Shown here piece after piece: positions 26,137-36,752 of a stretch of DNA of 64,000 nt. A model generated the notes under the pieces. That model had not been told where the DNA came from. It made no database searches and saw only the letters and a program-made list of their open reading frames with translations. The translations under genes were made by a program, and so were the position numbers. Source of the stretch: Pseudomonas fragi (GTDB taxonomy: Bacteria > Pseudomonadota > Gammaproteobacteria > Pseudomonadales > Pseudomonadaceae). Every line of letters starts with the position of its first letter. The stretch's first letter is position 1. The stretch lies in contig NZ_LT629783.1 in the NCBI RefSeq assembly GCF_900105835.1, forward strand, positions 4,796,501-4,860,500. Direction: 5' to 3'.

Positions 26137-27369
26137 ATGCCGCTGCGTTACACATTGCCCCTGGGTTTGCTGCTGTTGCTGGCGGCGGGCCCGCTGTGGG
26201 CGGCGCAAAGAGTTGCGCTCGACTACCACGTACAGCTGCTGCCCAAAAGCGATCAGGCCGAGGTGCGGATCACCCTTGCCGAAGGGGCGACCGTGCGCAG
26301 CCTGGACTTCGACCTGGGCGCGCCGGGCAGTTACAGCGATTTCAAGGCTGATGGGCAATGGCAACTGAGCACTGACCCGGCGCATAGCCGTGGCCTTTGG
26401 CGCCCGGCACCGGGCAGTGCCAGCCTGAGTTACCGCGTGCGCCTGAGCCAGTCGCGCAAGAACGGCGCGTTCGACACCCGCATTACCCCTGACTGGGCGT
26501 TGTTTCGCGGTGAACAACTGATCCCGCCTGCCAACCTTGACCAGCAGGATGGGGTTGAGCTGGTGTCGCGGCTTGAATTCGAACTGCCCAAAGGCTGGAA
26601 AAGCGTGGAAACCGCCTGGCCGCGGATCGGTAAAAACCGTTTTCGTATCGATGATGTCTCGCGACTGTTCGACCGGCCCACCGGCTGGATGCTCGCGGGC
26701 AACCTGGGCAGCCGCCGTACCACTCTGGGCGAAACCGAAGTCACGGTGAGCGCGCCAAAGGGGCAGGGCATGCACCGCATGGATGTGCTGACCCTGCTGA
26801 CGTTTGTCTGGCCGCAGGTGCAGGCGGTGTTCCCGCGCAACCCGGCCAAACTGCTGATCGTCGGTGCGGGCAGCCCGATGTGGAAAGGCAGCGCGGCAGG
26901 GCGCAACTCGATTTACCTTTATAGCGGTTTGCCGCTGGTCAGCGAGAGCGGCAGCAGCCCGCTGTTGCGTGAAGTGGTGCAGTTGTTCAGCGGCATCAAT
27001 GACGAGCCGGGGCATGACTGGATCGGCGAGGGGTTGAGCGAGTATTACGCCATTGAACTGCTGCGCCGCGCTGGCGGCATGAGCGATGAGCGTTACCAGA
27101 CCCTGCAGCACAAGCTCAACGCTGCCGGTAAAAATGTCACCCGCCTGCGCGGCCAACAGGCCAACGCGGCAATGGTTGCGCGGGCAGTCACGCTGTTGCA
27201 GGCACTGGACCGTGAAATCCGTTTGCAGACCCACAGCAAGCGCTCGCTGGATGATGTCAGTCAGGCGCTGATGCGCATGGACAAGGTCAATACCGCGAGC
27301 TTTATCCAGCTAAGCGAAAGCGTGCTGGGCGGCGCCTCCGAGGTACTGGACAGCCCGCTGTTGCGCTGA
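26137..27369 (+). CDS. Exported M61-peptidase-like protein lacking the zinc motif
   Basis: The 410-residue protein has a signal peptide (about 1-21, ending LWA-AQ). An N-terminal beta region follows (SLDFDLGAPGSYSDF), as in the M61 family. At about residue 275, where M61 glycyl aminopeptidases have HEFFH, it reads REVVQ, so the HExxH zinc site is absent. The later helix GEGLSEYYAIELLRRAGG (about 298) matches the family's E-G-x-x-x-Y-Y segment, so the fold seems kept. It is predicted to be a periplasmic binding or scaffold protein, or an enzyme with other chemistry. Confidence 0.65.
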   Translation: MPLRYTLPLGLLLLLAAGPLWAAQRVALDYHVQLLPKSDQAEVRITLAEGATVRSLDFDLGAPGSYSDFKADGQWQLSTDPAHSRGLWRPAPGSASLSYRVRLSQSRKNGAFDTRITPDWALFRGEQLIPPANLDQQDGVELVSRLEFELPKGWKSVETAWPRIGKNRFRIDDVSRLFDRPTGWMLAGNLGSRRTTLGETEVTVSAPKGQGMHRMDVLTLLTFVWPQVQAVFPRNPAKLLIVGAGSPMWKGSAAGRNSIYLYSGLPLVSESGSSPLLREVVQLFSGINDEPGHDWIGEGLSEYYAIELLRRAGGMSDERYQTLQHKLNAAGKNVTRLRGQQANAAMVARAVTLLQALDREIRLQTHSKRSLDDVSQALMRMDKVNTASFIQLSESVLGGASEVLDSPLLR

Positions 27370-27383
27370 CAGCCCCTTCCGTT

Positions 27384-27470
27384 TGTGGGAGCGGGCTTGC
27401 TCGCGATCGGATCGCTGCGGTTTGACCGGCACACCTCGTCGCCGCCATCGCGAGCAAGCCCGCTCCCACA
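27384..27470. repeat. REP pair (BIME)
   Basis: Inverted GTGGGAGCGGGCTTGCTCGC arms start 15 bp after the M61-like gene. The remaining 121 bp up to kdpF (27471-27591) must contain the kdp promoter. I see no clear -35/-10 pair to assign. Confidence 0.95.
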
Positions 27471-27591
27471 GTGTTTGCCTGCTTTTTTACGCCTTCTTTA
27501 CGCCCCCGCATCCCTCTCGATCTCGATCCTTTACGGCCTGTTTACTCACACTCTCTCCATACGCGGCAGGTGCCGCCTGGGGAGAGTTGTC

Positions 27592-27681
27592 ATGGGCATT
27601 CTGGATGGGGTGTCGCTGCTGCTGGCAGTGGCGCTGTTCGTTTATCTGCTGGTTGCGCTGTTGCGCGCAGACCGGAACTAG
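27592..27681 (+). CDS. kdpF: K(+)-transporting ATPase subunit KdpF
   Basis: This 29-residue single-pass membrane peptide (MGILDGVSLLLAVALFVYLL, ending RADRN) follows GGAGAG. KdpF stabilises the KdpFABC complex in the inner membrane. It lies 8 bp before kdpA. Length and hydrophobic pattern are exactly those of KdpF. Confidence 0.93.
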   Translation: MGILDGVSLLLAVALFVYLLVALLRADRN

Positions 27682-27689
27682 GAGCGGGT

Positions 27690-29384
27690 ATGCACAGTTA
27701 TGACTATGGGCTGATCCTCGCCTTTTTTGCCCTGGTGCTGTTGCCTGCACCCTGGCTGGGGCGTTTTTACTACAAGGTGATGGAGGGTCAGCGCACCTGG
27801 CTGAGCCCGGTTCTGGGGCCGGTCGAAAAAATCTGTTATCGCATCGCCGGGGTCGACCCGGCCACCGAGCAAAGCTGGCAGAAGTACACCCTGGCCCTGC
27901 TGGTGTTCAACCTGATGGGCTTTGTGCTGTTGTTCGCCATTTTGCTGTTCCAGCAGTACCTGCCACTTAACCCCCAGCAGTTGCCGGGGCAGGAGTGGAC
28001 GCAAGCGTTCAACACCGCGGTGAGTTTTGTCACCAACACCAACTGGCAGAGCTACAGCGGTGAAGCGACCCTCAGTTACTTCAGCCAGATGGCCGGGCTG
28101 ACCGTGCAGAACTTTGTCAGCGCCGCCACCGGCCTCGCCGTGCTGGTCGCCTTGTGCCGTGGTATCAGCCGTCGCTCGGTCCATACCCTGGGCAACTTCT
28201 GGGTCGACATGACCCGCGCCACCCTCTACGGCCTGCTGCCGTTGTGTCTGGTGCTGGCGTTGCTGCTGGTGTGGCAGGGCGTGCCGCAAACCTTCGCCCA
28301 TTACGTCAATGCCGTGACGATGCAGGGCGTCGATCAAGTGATCCCGCTGGGCCCGGCTGCCAGCCAGATTGCGATCAAGCAACTGGGCACCAACGGCGGC
28401 GGCTTTTTCGGTGTGAACTCGGCGCATCCGTTCGAGAACCCGAGTGCCTGGAGCAACCTGTTCGAGCTGGCCTCGATCATCCTGATCCCGGTGGCACTGG
28501 TGTTCACCTTCGGTCATTACGTCAAGGACCTGCGCCAGAGCCGCGCAATCATCGCCTGCATGCTGGCCTTGTTCTTGATCGGCGGCGGTACGGCGTTGTA
28601 TGCCGAGTACCAGCCGAACCCGGCACTCAACAGCCCGCTGGTTGAACAGAGCGCACCGCTGGAAGGCAAGGAAGCCCGCTTTGGCACCACCGGCAGCGTG
28701 TTGTGGACCGAAACCACGACCTCGGCCTCCAACGGCTCGGTCAACGCCATGCACGACAGCCTCAACCCGCTGACCGGGATGGTGGCGCTGGTCAACATGA
28801 TGGTCGGCGAAGTGATCTTCGGCGGTGTCGGTGCCGGGCTCTACGGCATGTTGCTCAACGTGTTGATCGCGGTGTTTCTCGCCGGCCTGATGATCGGCCG
28901 CACCCCTGAATATCTGGGTAAAAAACTCCAGGCCAGGGAAGTCCAGCTGCTGGTGGTGACCTTGCTGGTGATGCCGGTGGGCGTGCTGGTGCTGGGTTCG
29001 ATTGCCGCCGTGCTGCCCGGTGCCGTGGCCTCGGTGAGCAACCCCGGACCCCACGGTTTCAGTCAGGTGCTGTACGCCTTTACTTCGGCCAGTGCCAACA
29101 ACGGGTCGGCGTTTGCCGGGCTTAACGCCAACACACCGTTCTACAACCTGATGCTGGGCCTGGGCATGTTGATCGGGCGCTTCGGTTACATCCTGCCGGT
29201 GCTGGCATTGGCGGGCAGCCTGGCAATCAAGAAAAGTGCGCCCATTGGCCAGGACAGTTTCCCCACCCACGGCCCGCTGTTTGTCGCGCTGCTGACGGTG
29301 ACCATCTTGCTGATGGGCGGCCTGACCTTTTTGCCGACATTGGCCCTCGGCCCAATCGCCGAACAACTGACCCAGGGCTTCTGA
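27690..29384 (+). CDS. kdpA: K(+)-transporting ATPase subunit KdpA
   Basis: The 564-residue membrane protein has about ten transmembrane helices and the four-fold selectivity-filter repeats, of which [19 protein letters not shown] near residue 232 is the clearest. It forms the K+ channel-like subunit of the high-affinity Kdp pump. The ATG at 27690 follows GGAGCGGGT. The much longer open frame upstream is not coding. kdpB starts 10 bp later. Confidence 0.96.
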   Translation: MHSYDYGLILAFFALVLLPAPWLGRFYYKVMEGQRTWLSPVLGPVEKICYRIAGVDPATEQSWQKYTLALLVFNLMGFVLLFAILLFQQYLPLNPQQLPGQEWTQAFNTAVSFVTNTNWQSYSGEATLSYFSQMAGLTVQNFVSAATGLAVLVALCRGISRRSVHTLGNFWVDMTRATLYGLLPLCLVLALLLVWQGVPQTFAHYVNAVTMQGVDQVIPLGPAASQIAIKQLGTNGGGFFGVNSAHPFENPSAWSNLFELASIILIPVALVFTFGHYVKDLRQSRAIIACMLALFLIGGGTALYAEYQPNPALNSPLVEQSAPLEGKEARFGTTGSVLWTETTTSASNGSVNAMHDSLNPLTGMVALVNMMVGEVIFGGVGAGLYGMLLNVLIAVFLAGLMIGRTPEYLGKKLQAREVQLLVVTLLVMPVGVLVLGSIAAVLPGAVASVSNPGPHGFSQVLYAFTSASANNGSAFAGLNANTPFYNLMLGLGMLIGRFGYILPVLALAGSLAIKKSAPIGQDSFPTHGPLFVALLTVTILLMGGLTFLPTLALGPIAEQLTQGF

Positions 29385-29394
29385 GGAGACGATG

Positions 29395-31458
29395 ATGAAC
29401 ATGCCTGCTCCTGTTTCAAAATTGACGCCCACCCCGCAAGCCAAAGCCGCGAACACCTCGTTCACTGCCATCTGGCGCCCGGCGCTGCTGCAAGCGTTCG
29501 TCAAGCTGGACCCGCGCCAGCTCAAGCGTTCGCCGGTAATGCTGGTGGTCGAACTGACCGCGATTTTCACCACCGTGCTGTGCTTTATGCCCGAGCCTGC
29601 GGTGCCCACCGGGGTGGCGGTGCAAATCGCCCTGTGGTTGTGGTTTACCGTGCTGTTCGCCAACTTTGCCGAAGCCTTGGCCGAGGGCCGCGGCAAGGCC
29701 CGCGCCGATAGCCTCAAGGCCGGCAGCGTGGGCTTGAGTGCCCGTCGGCGCACTGCCACCGGGGGCTTTGAGATCGTCCCGGCCACCCGCCTGCGCAAGG
29801 GTGATGTGGTGCGCGTCGAAGCGGGGGAGATGATCCCCGGCGACGGCGAGGTGATTGAAGGGATTGCCGCAGTCAACGAAGCGGCGATTACCGGTGAATC
29901 GGCCCCGGTGATCCGTGAATCGGGCGGTGATCGCTCGGCGGTCACCGGCAACACGCGGCTGGTCAGTGACTGGTTGCTGGTGCAGATCAGCGCCAACCCC
30001 GGCGAGTCCACCCTGGACCGCATGATCGCCCTGGTCGAAGGCGCCAAGCGGCAGAAAACCCCCAACGAAATCGCCCTGGATATCCTGCTGATCGGCCTGA
30101 CCCTGATCTTTCTGATTGTGGTCGTGACCTTGCAGCCGTTCGCTTACTTTGCCGGTGGCAGCCTGCCGCTGGTGTTTCTGGTGGCGCTGCTGGTGACGTT
30201 AATCCCCACCACCATCGGCGGCTTGCTGTCGGCCATCGGCATTGCCGGCATGGACCGTCTGGTGCGCCTCAACGTCATCGCCAAATCCGGCCGTGCGGTG
30301 GAAGCGGCGGGGGATGTGCACGTGCTGATGCTCGACAAGACCGGCACCATCACCTTCGGCAACCGCCGCTGCACGGCGCTGTATGCCGCCCCCGGCGTGA
30401 CCGCCAAAGAGCTGGCCGAGGGCGCGTTGCGCGCCTCGCTGGCGGACGAGACGGCGGAGGGCAAGTCCATCGTCGAGTTTATTCGGGGCCAGTACAGCCT
30501 GCCCGAACTGTCTGCGTCCGATTTCACTGCAGTGCCGTTTACCGCTGAAACCCGCCTGTCGGGGATCGACTGCAACGGTCAGGTGTACCGCAAGGGGGCG
30601 GTGGATTCAGTACTGGCGTTTGTCGGCCTCAAGCGCGGCGAGCTGTTGCCGGCCCTGTCTCGGGAAATCGACAAGATTGCCCAGAGTGGCGGCACGCCGT
30701 TGCTGGTGTGTGCCCAGGGCAAGTTGCTGGGGGCGATCCATCTCAAGGACGTGGTCAAGCCCGGTATTCGCGAGCGTTTTGCCGAACTGCGCAAGTTAGG
30801 TATCCGCACCGTGATGGTGACGGGCGACAACCCGCTGACCGCCGCGGCGATTGCCGCTGAAGCCGGGGTGGACGACGTGCTGGCCGAGGCCACGCCGGAG
30901 AAAAAACTGGCGCGCATCCGCCATGAGCAGAATGACGGTCGTCTGGTAGCCATGTGTGGTGACGGCGCCAACGACGCCCCGGCCCTGGCCCAGGCCGATG
31001 TGGGCATGGCCATGAACGACGGCACCCAGGCGGCCCGTGAGGCGGCGAACATGGTCGATCTGGACAGCGACCCCACCAAATTGCTGGACGTGGTGCAGAT
31101 CGGCAAGGAGTTGCTGGTGACCCGTGGTGCATTGACCACGTTCTCGATTGCCAATGACGTGGCCAAGTACTTCGCGATCCTGCCGGCGCTGTTTGCCTCG
31201 ATCTACCCACAGTTGGGCGTGCTCAACGTCATGGGCCTGAGCAGCCCGCAAAGCGCCATTTTGTCGGCCATCGTGTTCAACGCGCTGATCATCGTGGTGC
31301 TGATCCCGCTGGCGCTGCGTGGCGTGCGGGTGCAGGCGGCCAGTGCGGCGCACCTGCTGCGGCGCAACCTGCTGATCTATGGCGTGGGCGGGCTGGTGGT
31401 GCCGTTTGTGGGCATCAAGCTGATCGACATGCTGCTGACGGCATTGCATCTGGTTTAA
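29395..31458 (+). CDS. kdpB: K(+)-transporting ATPase subunit KdpB (P-type ATPase)
   Basis: The ~687-residue P1A-type ATPase has [11 protein letters not shown] near 160, the phosphorylation motif [10 protein letters not shown] near 312 and the hinge [19 protein letters not shown] near 523. It hydrolyses ATP to drive K+ uptake through KdpA. Tandem ATGs at 29392 and 29395 are both possible. The second has better spacing to GAGGAG. All catalytic residues are present. Confidence 0.97.
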   Translation: MNMPAPVSKLTPTPQAKAANTSFTAIWRPALLQAFVKLDPRQLKRSPVMLVVELTAIFTTVLCFMPEPAVPTGVAVQIALWLWFTVLFANFAEALAEGRGKARADSLKAGSVGLSARRRTATGGFEIVPATRLRKGDVVRVEAGEMIPGDGEVIEGIAAVNEAAITGESAPVIRESGGDRSAVTGNTRLVSDWLLVQISANPGESTLDRMIALVEGAKRQKTPNEIALDILLIGLTLIFLIVVVTLQPFAYFAGGSLPLVFLVALLVTLIPTTIGGLLSAIGIAGMDRLVRLNVIAKSGRAVEAAGDVHVLMLDKTGTITFGNRRCTALYAAPGVTAKELAEGALRASLADETAEGKSIVEFIRGQYSLPELSASDFTAVPFTAETRLSGIDCNGQVYRKGAVDSVLAFVGLKRGELLPALSREIDKIAQSGGTPLLVCAQGKLLGAIHLKDVVKPGIRERFAELRKLGIRTVMVTGDNPLTAAAIAAEAGVDDVLAEATPEKKLARIRHEQNDGRLVAMCGDGANDAPALAQADVGMAMNDGTQAAREAANMVDLDSDPTKLLDVVQIGKELLVTRGALTTFSIANDVAKYFAILPALFASIYPQLGVLNVMGLSSPQSAILSAIVFNALIIVVLIPLALRGVRVQAASAAHLLRRNLLIYGVGGLVVPFVGIKLIDMLLTALHLV

Positions 31459-31476
31459 GCATTGGAGGGTTACACC

Positions 31477-32028
31477 ATGACTACTTATTTACGTCCGGCC
31501 CTGAGCCTGATGCTGTTGATGACCGCAATCACCGGCGTGATCTACCCGCTGACCGTGACCGGCATTGCCCAACTGGCGTTCCCGGAACAGGCCAATGGCA
31601 GCCTGGTGCGTGACAGTGCCGGCAAGGTGCTGGGGTCGGCGCTGATTGCGCAGGAGTTCACTGGCGATGGCTGGTTCCACCCGCGGCCTTCGGCGGGGGC
31701 GTTTGCCACCGTGGCCAGTTCGGCCAGCAACCTGGCACCGAGCAACCCGGCACTGGCCACACGGGTCAAGGACAGTGCCGTCCAGCTTGCCGTGCCGGGC
31801 CAAGGGCCAGTACCCCTGGCGCTGCTGACCACCTCGGGCAGCGGGCTCGACCCGCACTTGCCACCAGAGGCAATACGCTATCAACTGGTACGGGTAGCTG
31901 CCGCTCGCAGCCTGCCGGTACAGGCTGTTGAACAGCTGGTGGCGGAGCATATCGAGCAGCCGCTGGTGGGGCCGCCGGTGGTTAACGTGTTGCTGTTGAA
32001 CCGGGCGTTGGCGCAGCTCAATAACTGA
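31477..32028 (+). CDS. kdpC: K(+)-transporting ATPase subunit KdpC
   Basis: The 183-residue protein has one N-terminal transmembrane helix (residues 9-30, [17 protein letters not shown]) and a soluble domain with the family signatures [18 protein letters not shown] and [13 protein letters not shown]. It is the periplasm-facing chaperone-like subunit. ATG 31477 follows GGAGGG. The operon is then interrupted by a BIME before kdpD. Confidence 0.96.
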   Translation: MTTYLRPALSLMLLMTAITGVIYPLTVTGIAQLAFPEQANGSLVRDSAGKVLGSALIAQEFTGDGWFHPRPSAGAFATVASSASNLAPSNPALATRVKDSAVQLAVPGQGPVPLALLTTSGSGLDPHLPPEAIRYQLVRVAAARSLPVQAVEQLVAEHIEQPLVGPPVVNVLLLNRALAQLNN

Positions 32029-32039
32029 CACCTCCATGA

Positions 32040-32125
32040 GTGGGAGCGGGCTTGCTCGCGATGGCAGCACTGCGGTGTATCTGGCGGACCGCATCGCTTG
32101 CATCGCGAGCAAGCCCGCTCCCACA
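32040..32125. repeat. REP pair (BIME) between kdpC and kdpD
   Basis: Inverted GGGAGCGGGCTTGCTCGCGA arms lie 12 bp after kdpC and 26 bp before kdpD. In this place it could lower kdpDE expression relative to kdpFABC by ending or protecting the transcript (inference). Confidence 0.95.
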
Positions 32126-32150
32126 GGTCGTACTGACACAGGAACATCAC

Positions 32151-34817
32151 ATGAATCATTCCGCCCGCGCCGATGCGCTGCTAGCCGATCTACCCCGCGC
32201 AGGCCGTGGCCGGCTCAAGGTGTTTCTCGGTGCGGCACCCGGCGTGGGCAAAACCTACGCGATGCTGCAGGCCGCCCACACTCAACTGCGCCAGGGTGTC
32301 GAAGTATTGGCGGGGGTGGTCGAAACCCACGGCAGGGCCGAAACTGAAGCCTTGCTCAACGGCCTGTCCCAGCAACCCATGCTTCGCTTGGAATACCGTG
32401 GCGTGCAGCTCGAAGAGATGGACCTGGACGGCCTGCTTGCAGCCAGGCCCAAGCTGGTGCTGGTCGATGAACTGGCCCACAGCAACGCCCCCGGCAGCCG
32501 GCATGCCAAGCGCTGGCAGGATGTGCAGGAACTGCTGGCCGCCGGTATCGATGTCTACACCACGGTCAACGTCCAGCATCTGGAAAGCCTCAACGATCAG
32601 GTACGCGGGATCACCGGGGTACAGGTGCGCGAAACCGTGCCCGACTGGGTGGTGCAGGAGGCCTACGAACTGCTGTTGATCGACCTGCCGCCGCGGGAAC
32701 TGCTGGAGCGTCTGCGCGAGGGCAAGGTTTATGTGCCGGAGCAGGCGCGGGCGGCCATCGATGCGTTTTTCAGCCAGACCAACCTCAATGCCCTGCGCGA
32801 ACTGGCGATGCAGACGGCTGCGGTGTATGTCGACGATGAACTGGACAAGGGCTACCGCCAGCAAGGCCAGGCTGCTCCGGCACTGCGCGGGCGTTTGCTG
32901 GTAGGGGTGGACGGTGACCTGCATGCCGAGCGCCTGGTACGCCACGCCAGCCGGGTGGCCGAGCGCAGGCATCTGCCGTGGAGCCTGGTGCATGTAGACA
33001 ACGGCACAGTACGCGACGAGCAATCGCGCCTGCGCCTGCAAAGCGCCCAGCAACTGGCCGAGCGCCTGGGCGGGGAGGTGGTCGTGCTGCGCGCCGGGGA
33101 AGTGGCGAAAACCCTGATCCAGCATGCCGGCGAACGCCGTGCCAGCCTGCTGCTGGTGGGGCAATCGCGGCTCACCTGGCGCCGTCGCCTGTTTGGTGGC
33201 GGGCTGGCGACGCGCTTGCTGCGCGATGCCCACGGCCTGGAAATCAACGTGCTCGACAATGAGCAATCGCCGCCACCCACTGTCAGCCGCAACCCGCACT
33301 CGCTGGTGTGGTTCGACTACGGCCTGGCGCTGATTGCCACGGTACTGGCCAGTGCCCTGGCCTGGGGAGTGTCCAGCGTGCTGGCGCTGCCGAACATTTC
33401 CCTGGTGTTTCTCGCCGCCGTCTTGCTGGTGGCGGTGCGCAGCAGCCTGGGGCCGGCGCTGGCCTGTGCGGCGCTGTCGTTTCTGGCCTATGACTTTCTG
33501 TTTATCCCGCCTAATTTCTCGTTCAGCATCCAGCGCGAAGAAGATGTGCTGACCCTGCTGTTCTTTCTGCTGATGGCAGCGCTCACCGGCAAACTGGCGG
33601 CTCGCCAGCGTCGACAATTGCAGGTGTTGCGCGACACCCAACAAGAGACCACCGAATTGCTCGACCTGTCGCGCAAGCTCACCGCTGCCACCGACCGCAA
33701 GGCCGTGGTCAGTGCTGCCGGGCAGCATTTGAGCGGCTGGAAGGAGCTGGACGTGTGCCTGCTCAACCGCGATGGCAATGGCGCATGGAACGTGGAGGCT
33801 GGCGGGCCGTTGCAGTTATCCGAAGCCGAGCGCGCCGCTGCGGACTGGGCCTGGAGCCATGATCAGCCCGCCGGCAAGGGCACGGGTACCTTGCCGATGG
33901 GGCGCTGGTGGTGGTGGCCGATCAGCGCCGAAGAAGGGCCGCTGGCCTTGCTCGGCGTATGCCCCAAAGCCGGGCAGCCGTTGAGCGGTCAGCGTCGGCG
34001 CTTGCTGATGGCCCTGAGTCAACCCCTGGCCCAGGCCCTGGCCCGTGCGCGTCTGGCCCAGGACCTGGAAGCGGCGCGCCTGCACGGCGAAACCGAGCAA
34101 CTGCGCAGCGCGCTGCTGGCCTCGGTGTCCCATGATCTGCGCACGCCGCTGACCAGCATGCGCGGTAGCATCGACACTTTGCTGGCGCTGGGTGAGGCCA
34201 TCCCGCTGAGCGATCGGCGCGAGTTGCTCGAAGGCACCCGCGATGAGGCCGAGCGCCTGGACCGCTATATCCAGAACCTGCTCGACATGACCCGCCTGGG
34301 CCACGGCGCACTGAAACTGGCCCGTGACTGGGTGTCACCCGCCGATATTGCCGGCAGCGCCCTCAACCGCCTGCGTGCGGTGCTGGCGCCCTTGCAGGTG
34401 CAGGTGGATGTACCGGCGCAATTGCCGCTGCTGCATGTGCATGGTGCGTTGATCGAGCAGGCGCTGGTCAATGTGCTGGAAAACGCCGCGCGCTTTTCCC
34501 CGGCCCACGGCCACTTGCAGTTGACGGCCGGGGCCGATGACAGCGAGCTGTGGTTTGCCGTCAGTGACCAGGGACCGGGGATTCCCGAGGAGGATCGGGC
34601 GAAGATTTTCGACATGTTCTACACCGCCGCCCGGGGTGATCGCGGCGGCCAGGGCACGGGCCTGGGGCTGGCGATCTGCATGGGCATGGTCGGCGCCCAC
34701 GGCGGGCGCATCACGGTGGGCGAGGGCATCGGCGGGCAGGGCACTTGCATCACCCTGTATCTGCCGTTGAGCGCCCAGCCGGGCATGGACAATGAGGGGC
34801 CGGAGCATGAACACTGA
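32151..34817 (+). CDS. kdpD: Sensor histidine kinase KdpD
   Basis: The 888-residue kinase has an N-terminal KdpD domain with the Walker-A-like GAAPGVGKTYAML near 26, a USP domain (about 245-370) and four close transmembrane helices (about 390-490). A GAF-like region follows, then the phosphoacceptor in ASVSHDLRTPLTSMRG near 660, and an HATPase with GTGLGLAICMGMVGAHGG near 838. It senses K+ limitation and phosphorylates KdpE. The ATG at 32151 is 25 bp after the BIME. Upstream in-frame codons lie inside the repeat. Confidence 0.96.
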   Translation: MNHSARADALLADLPRAGRGRLKVFLGAAPGVGKTYAMLQAAHTQLRQGVEVLAGVVETHGRAETEALLNGLSQQPMLRLEYRGVQLEEMDLDGLLAARPKLVLVDELAHSNAPGSRHAKRWQDVQELLAAGIDVYTTVNVQHLESLNDQVRGITGVQVRETVPDWVVQEAYELLLIDLPPRELLERLREGKVYVPEQARAAIDAFFSQTNLNALRELAMQTAAVYVDDELDKGYRQQGQAAPALRGRLLVGVDGDLHAERLVRHASRVAERRHLPWSLVHVDNGTVRDEQSRLRLQSAQQLAERLGGEVVVLRAGEVAKTLIQHAGERRASLLLVGQSRLTWRRRLFGGGLATRLLRDAHGLEINVLDNEQSPPPTVSRNPHSLVWFDYGLALIATVLASALAWGVSSVLALPNISLVFLAAVLLVAVRSSLGPALACAALSFLAYDFLFIPPNFSFSIQREEDVLTLLFFLLMAALTGKLAARQRRQLQVLRDTQQETTELLDLSRKLTAATDRKAVVSAAGQHLSGWKELDVCLLNRDGNGAWNVEAGGPLQLSEAERAAADWAWSHDQPAGKGTGTLPMGRWWWWPISAEEGPLALLGVCPKAGQPLSGQRRRLLMALSQPLAQALARARLAQDLEAARLHGETEQLRSALLASVSHDLRTPLTSMRGSIDTLLALGEAIPLSDRRELLEGTRDEAERLDRYIQNLLDMTRLGHGALKLARDWVSPADIAGSALNRLRAVLAPLQVQVDVPAQLPLLHVHGALIEQALVNVLENAARFSPAHGHLQLTAGADDSELWFAVSDQGPGIPEEDRAKIFDMFYTAARGDRGGQGTGLGLAICMGMVGAHGGRITVGEGIGGQGTCITLYLPLSAQPGMDNEGPEHEH

Positions 34818-34853
34818 TATTCTTTGGCCACCCCCTTATTGCGACACGCAGCC

Positions 34854-35555
34854 ATGAGCCAGAGCGCGACCATTTTGGTCATTGACGACGAACCGCAGAT
34901 CCGCAAATTCCTGCGTATCAGCCTGGTGTCCCAGGGCTATACCGTGCTGGAGGCCGCCACCGGTGCCGACGGCCTGAGCCAGGCGGCGCTCAGGCAGCCC
35001 GATGTACTGGTGCTCGACCTGGGGTTACCGGACATGGACGGCCAACACGTGCTGCGCGAGTTTCGCGAGTGGTCCGGGGCACCGGTACTGGTGCTCTCGG
35101 TACGCGCCAGCGAAGCGCAAAAAGTCCAGGCGCTGGACGGTGGGGCCAACGATTATGTGACCAAGCCCTTTGGTATCCAGGAGTTTTTGGCGCGAATCAG
35201 GGCCTTGCTGCGCCAGGCCCCGGCCGGTGAAACCCGGGAGTCGGCCCTTGTGCTTGGGCCGTTGACCGTGGATCTGGCGTTTCGCCGTGTACTGCTCGAT
35301 GGCATCGAGGTGGCACTGACCCGCAAGGAGTACGCCGTGCTGGCGCAACTGGCGCGCCATCCCGGGCGGGTCATCACCCAGCAGCAACTGCTCAAGGATA
35401 TCTGGGGCCCGACCCATACCGAGAACAGCCATTACCTGCGCATCGTGGTTGGCCATCTGCGCCAGAAACTGGCGGATGACCCGACCCGGCCGCGGTTTAT
35501 CGTGACCGAGGCCGGGGTGGGTTACCGGTTGTTGGACGCCGCGTCCTTTTCGTAG
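34854..35555 (+). CDS. kdpE: Response regulator KdpE
   Basis: The 233-residue OmpR-type regulator has a receiver domain with acidic pair in VIDDEPQIRK, phosphoacceptor Asp in VLDLGLPDMDG near 55 and Lys in YVTKPF near 104, then a winged helix (about 130-228). It activates kdpFABC. The ATG at 34854 begins SQSATILVIDDE. Its last 34 bp overlap the convergent patatin gene, so the two transcripts are antisense at their ends. Confidence 0.95.
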   Translation: MSQSATILVIDDEPQIRKFLRISLVSQGYTVLEAATGADGLSQAALRQPDVLVLDLGLPDMDGQHVLREFREWSGAPVLVLSVRASEAQKVQALDGGANDYVTKPFGIQEFLARIRALLRQAPAGETRESALVLGPLTVDLAFRRVLLDGIEVALTRKEYAVLAQLARHPGRVITQQQLLKDIWGPTHTENSHYLRIVVGHLRQKLADDPTRPRFIVTEAGVGYRLLDAASFS

Positions 35556-36559
35556 CGGTCCAGGGTATCCCGGGTAATGATTCGCCCCAGCTCGATCAGC
35601 TCGGCTGCTTTGTAAAACTCGAAAAACCGGCATACCCGCTTGGGCACGTTGATCAGGATATCGGGCGGGTAACCGGCAATCTTGTATTGCGCCAACGAGG
35701 TTTGCATCACCTCGAAACTCTGGTTGATCAAGTCCAGCAGTGAAGCCGGGCCCACGTTGTCGATAATCACCGAGCCGGTGGCTGACTTGGGCGAGCCTTC
35801 TTGCGCCCCGGGCCGCGCAGGTTGGGTGGAGTCCAGCCAGGGGTTGCTCTGTGGTTCCTCCAGGGGGCTAAGCATTTCCTGCTCCAGATTGAGCAGTTGC
35901 TCGGCGTGTTTGTTGCGAAACGGAATGCGTGAGCCCAGCGAACTCATCAGGTTGTCAAAACGCCCTTTAAAAGCCGCAGGCCGCTGGATAACCGGCAACT
36001 GGTAGTGGCTCTGCAGGGTCGAGCTGAGGTTGACGGCGACGATCAGGTCGCAGTGGCTGGACACCACCGGCACGATCGGCAGCGGGTTGAGCAGGCTGCC
36101 GTCCACCAGCATGCGATTGCCCTGCATCACTGGGGTAAACAGGCTGGGAATCGCTGCCGAGGCGCGCATGGCCTGGTGCAGGCAGCCTTCCTGGAACCAG
36201 ATTTCCTGCTGGTGGGTAAGGTCGGTGGCCACGGCGGTGTAGGGGATGCGCAGATCTTCGATATTGATCTCGCCGACGATATTGCGGATCTGGCCGAAGA
36301 CCTTTTCACCGCGAATTGCCCCCAGGCGAAAGCTGACATCCACAAGCCGCAACACATCGAGGTAGTCCAGGCTTTGAATCCAGTCGCGATACTGGTCAAG
36401 CTTGCCGGCGGCGTAAATGCCGCCGACCACCGCGCCCATTGAGCAGCCGGCGATACAGCCAATTTCATAACCCCGGCTTTCGAGTTCTTCAATGACGCCA
36501 ATATGGGCATAGCCCCGGGCGCCACCGGAGCCCAATACCAATGCAATTGTTTTTTTCAT
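35522..36559 (-). CDS. Patatin-like phospholipase/esterase
   Basis: The 345-residue protein has the oxyanion loop GSGGARG at residues 10-16, nucleophile Ser40 in AGCSMGAVVGG and the dyad Asp in MLVDGSLLNPLP near 190. This is the RssA/NTE-like bacterial patatin branch without a signal peptide. It is expected to hydrolyse acyl esters in the cytoplasm. The ATG at 36559 gives MKKTIALVLG. Its 3' end overlaps kdpE by 34 bp. Confidence 0.92.
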   Translation of the reverse strand: MKKTIALVLGSGGARGYAHIGVIEELESRGYEIGCIAGCSMGAVVGGIYAAGKLDQYRDWIQSLDYLDVLRLVDVSFRLGAIRGEKVFGQIRNIVGEINIEDLRIPYTAVATDLTHQQEIWFQEGCLHQAMRASAAIPSLFTPVMQGNRMLVDGSLLNPLPIVPVVSSHCDLIVAVNLSSTLQSHYQLPVIQRPAAFKGRFDNLMSSLGSRIPFRNKHAEQLLNLEQEMLSPLEEPQSNPWLDSTQPARPGAQEGSPKSATGSVIIDNVGPASLLDLINQSFEVMQTSLAQYKIAGYPPDILINVPKRVCRFFEFYKAAELIELGRIITRDTLDRYEKDAASNNR

Positions 36560-36752
36560 GAGCGGCCCTTCCCCCTGACAGACACTCACAATGCCTTTTT
36601 GTTAAGTGTAGTGACAGCTTTGAGGATGAACCCGGATCCACGAGCTAGGCTAGGGCTGGCAAGTGAGGTTTTTTAGATGGGGATGTTGTGGCACTTTTAT
36701 GCGGGTTGTTCGTCTGAGACTGCACTGAACATTCAATTCTTGAGGAAACACC

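Noticed and set aside
27678..30065. A 795-codon minus-strand frame antisense to kdpA/kdpB
   Set aside because: The plus-strand genes have all known catalytic motifs. The antisense translation is rich in His, Gln and Arg, typical of a shadow of GC-rich coding DNA.
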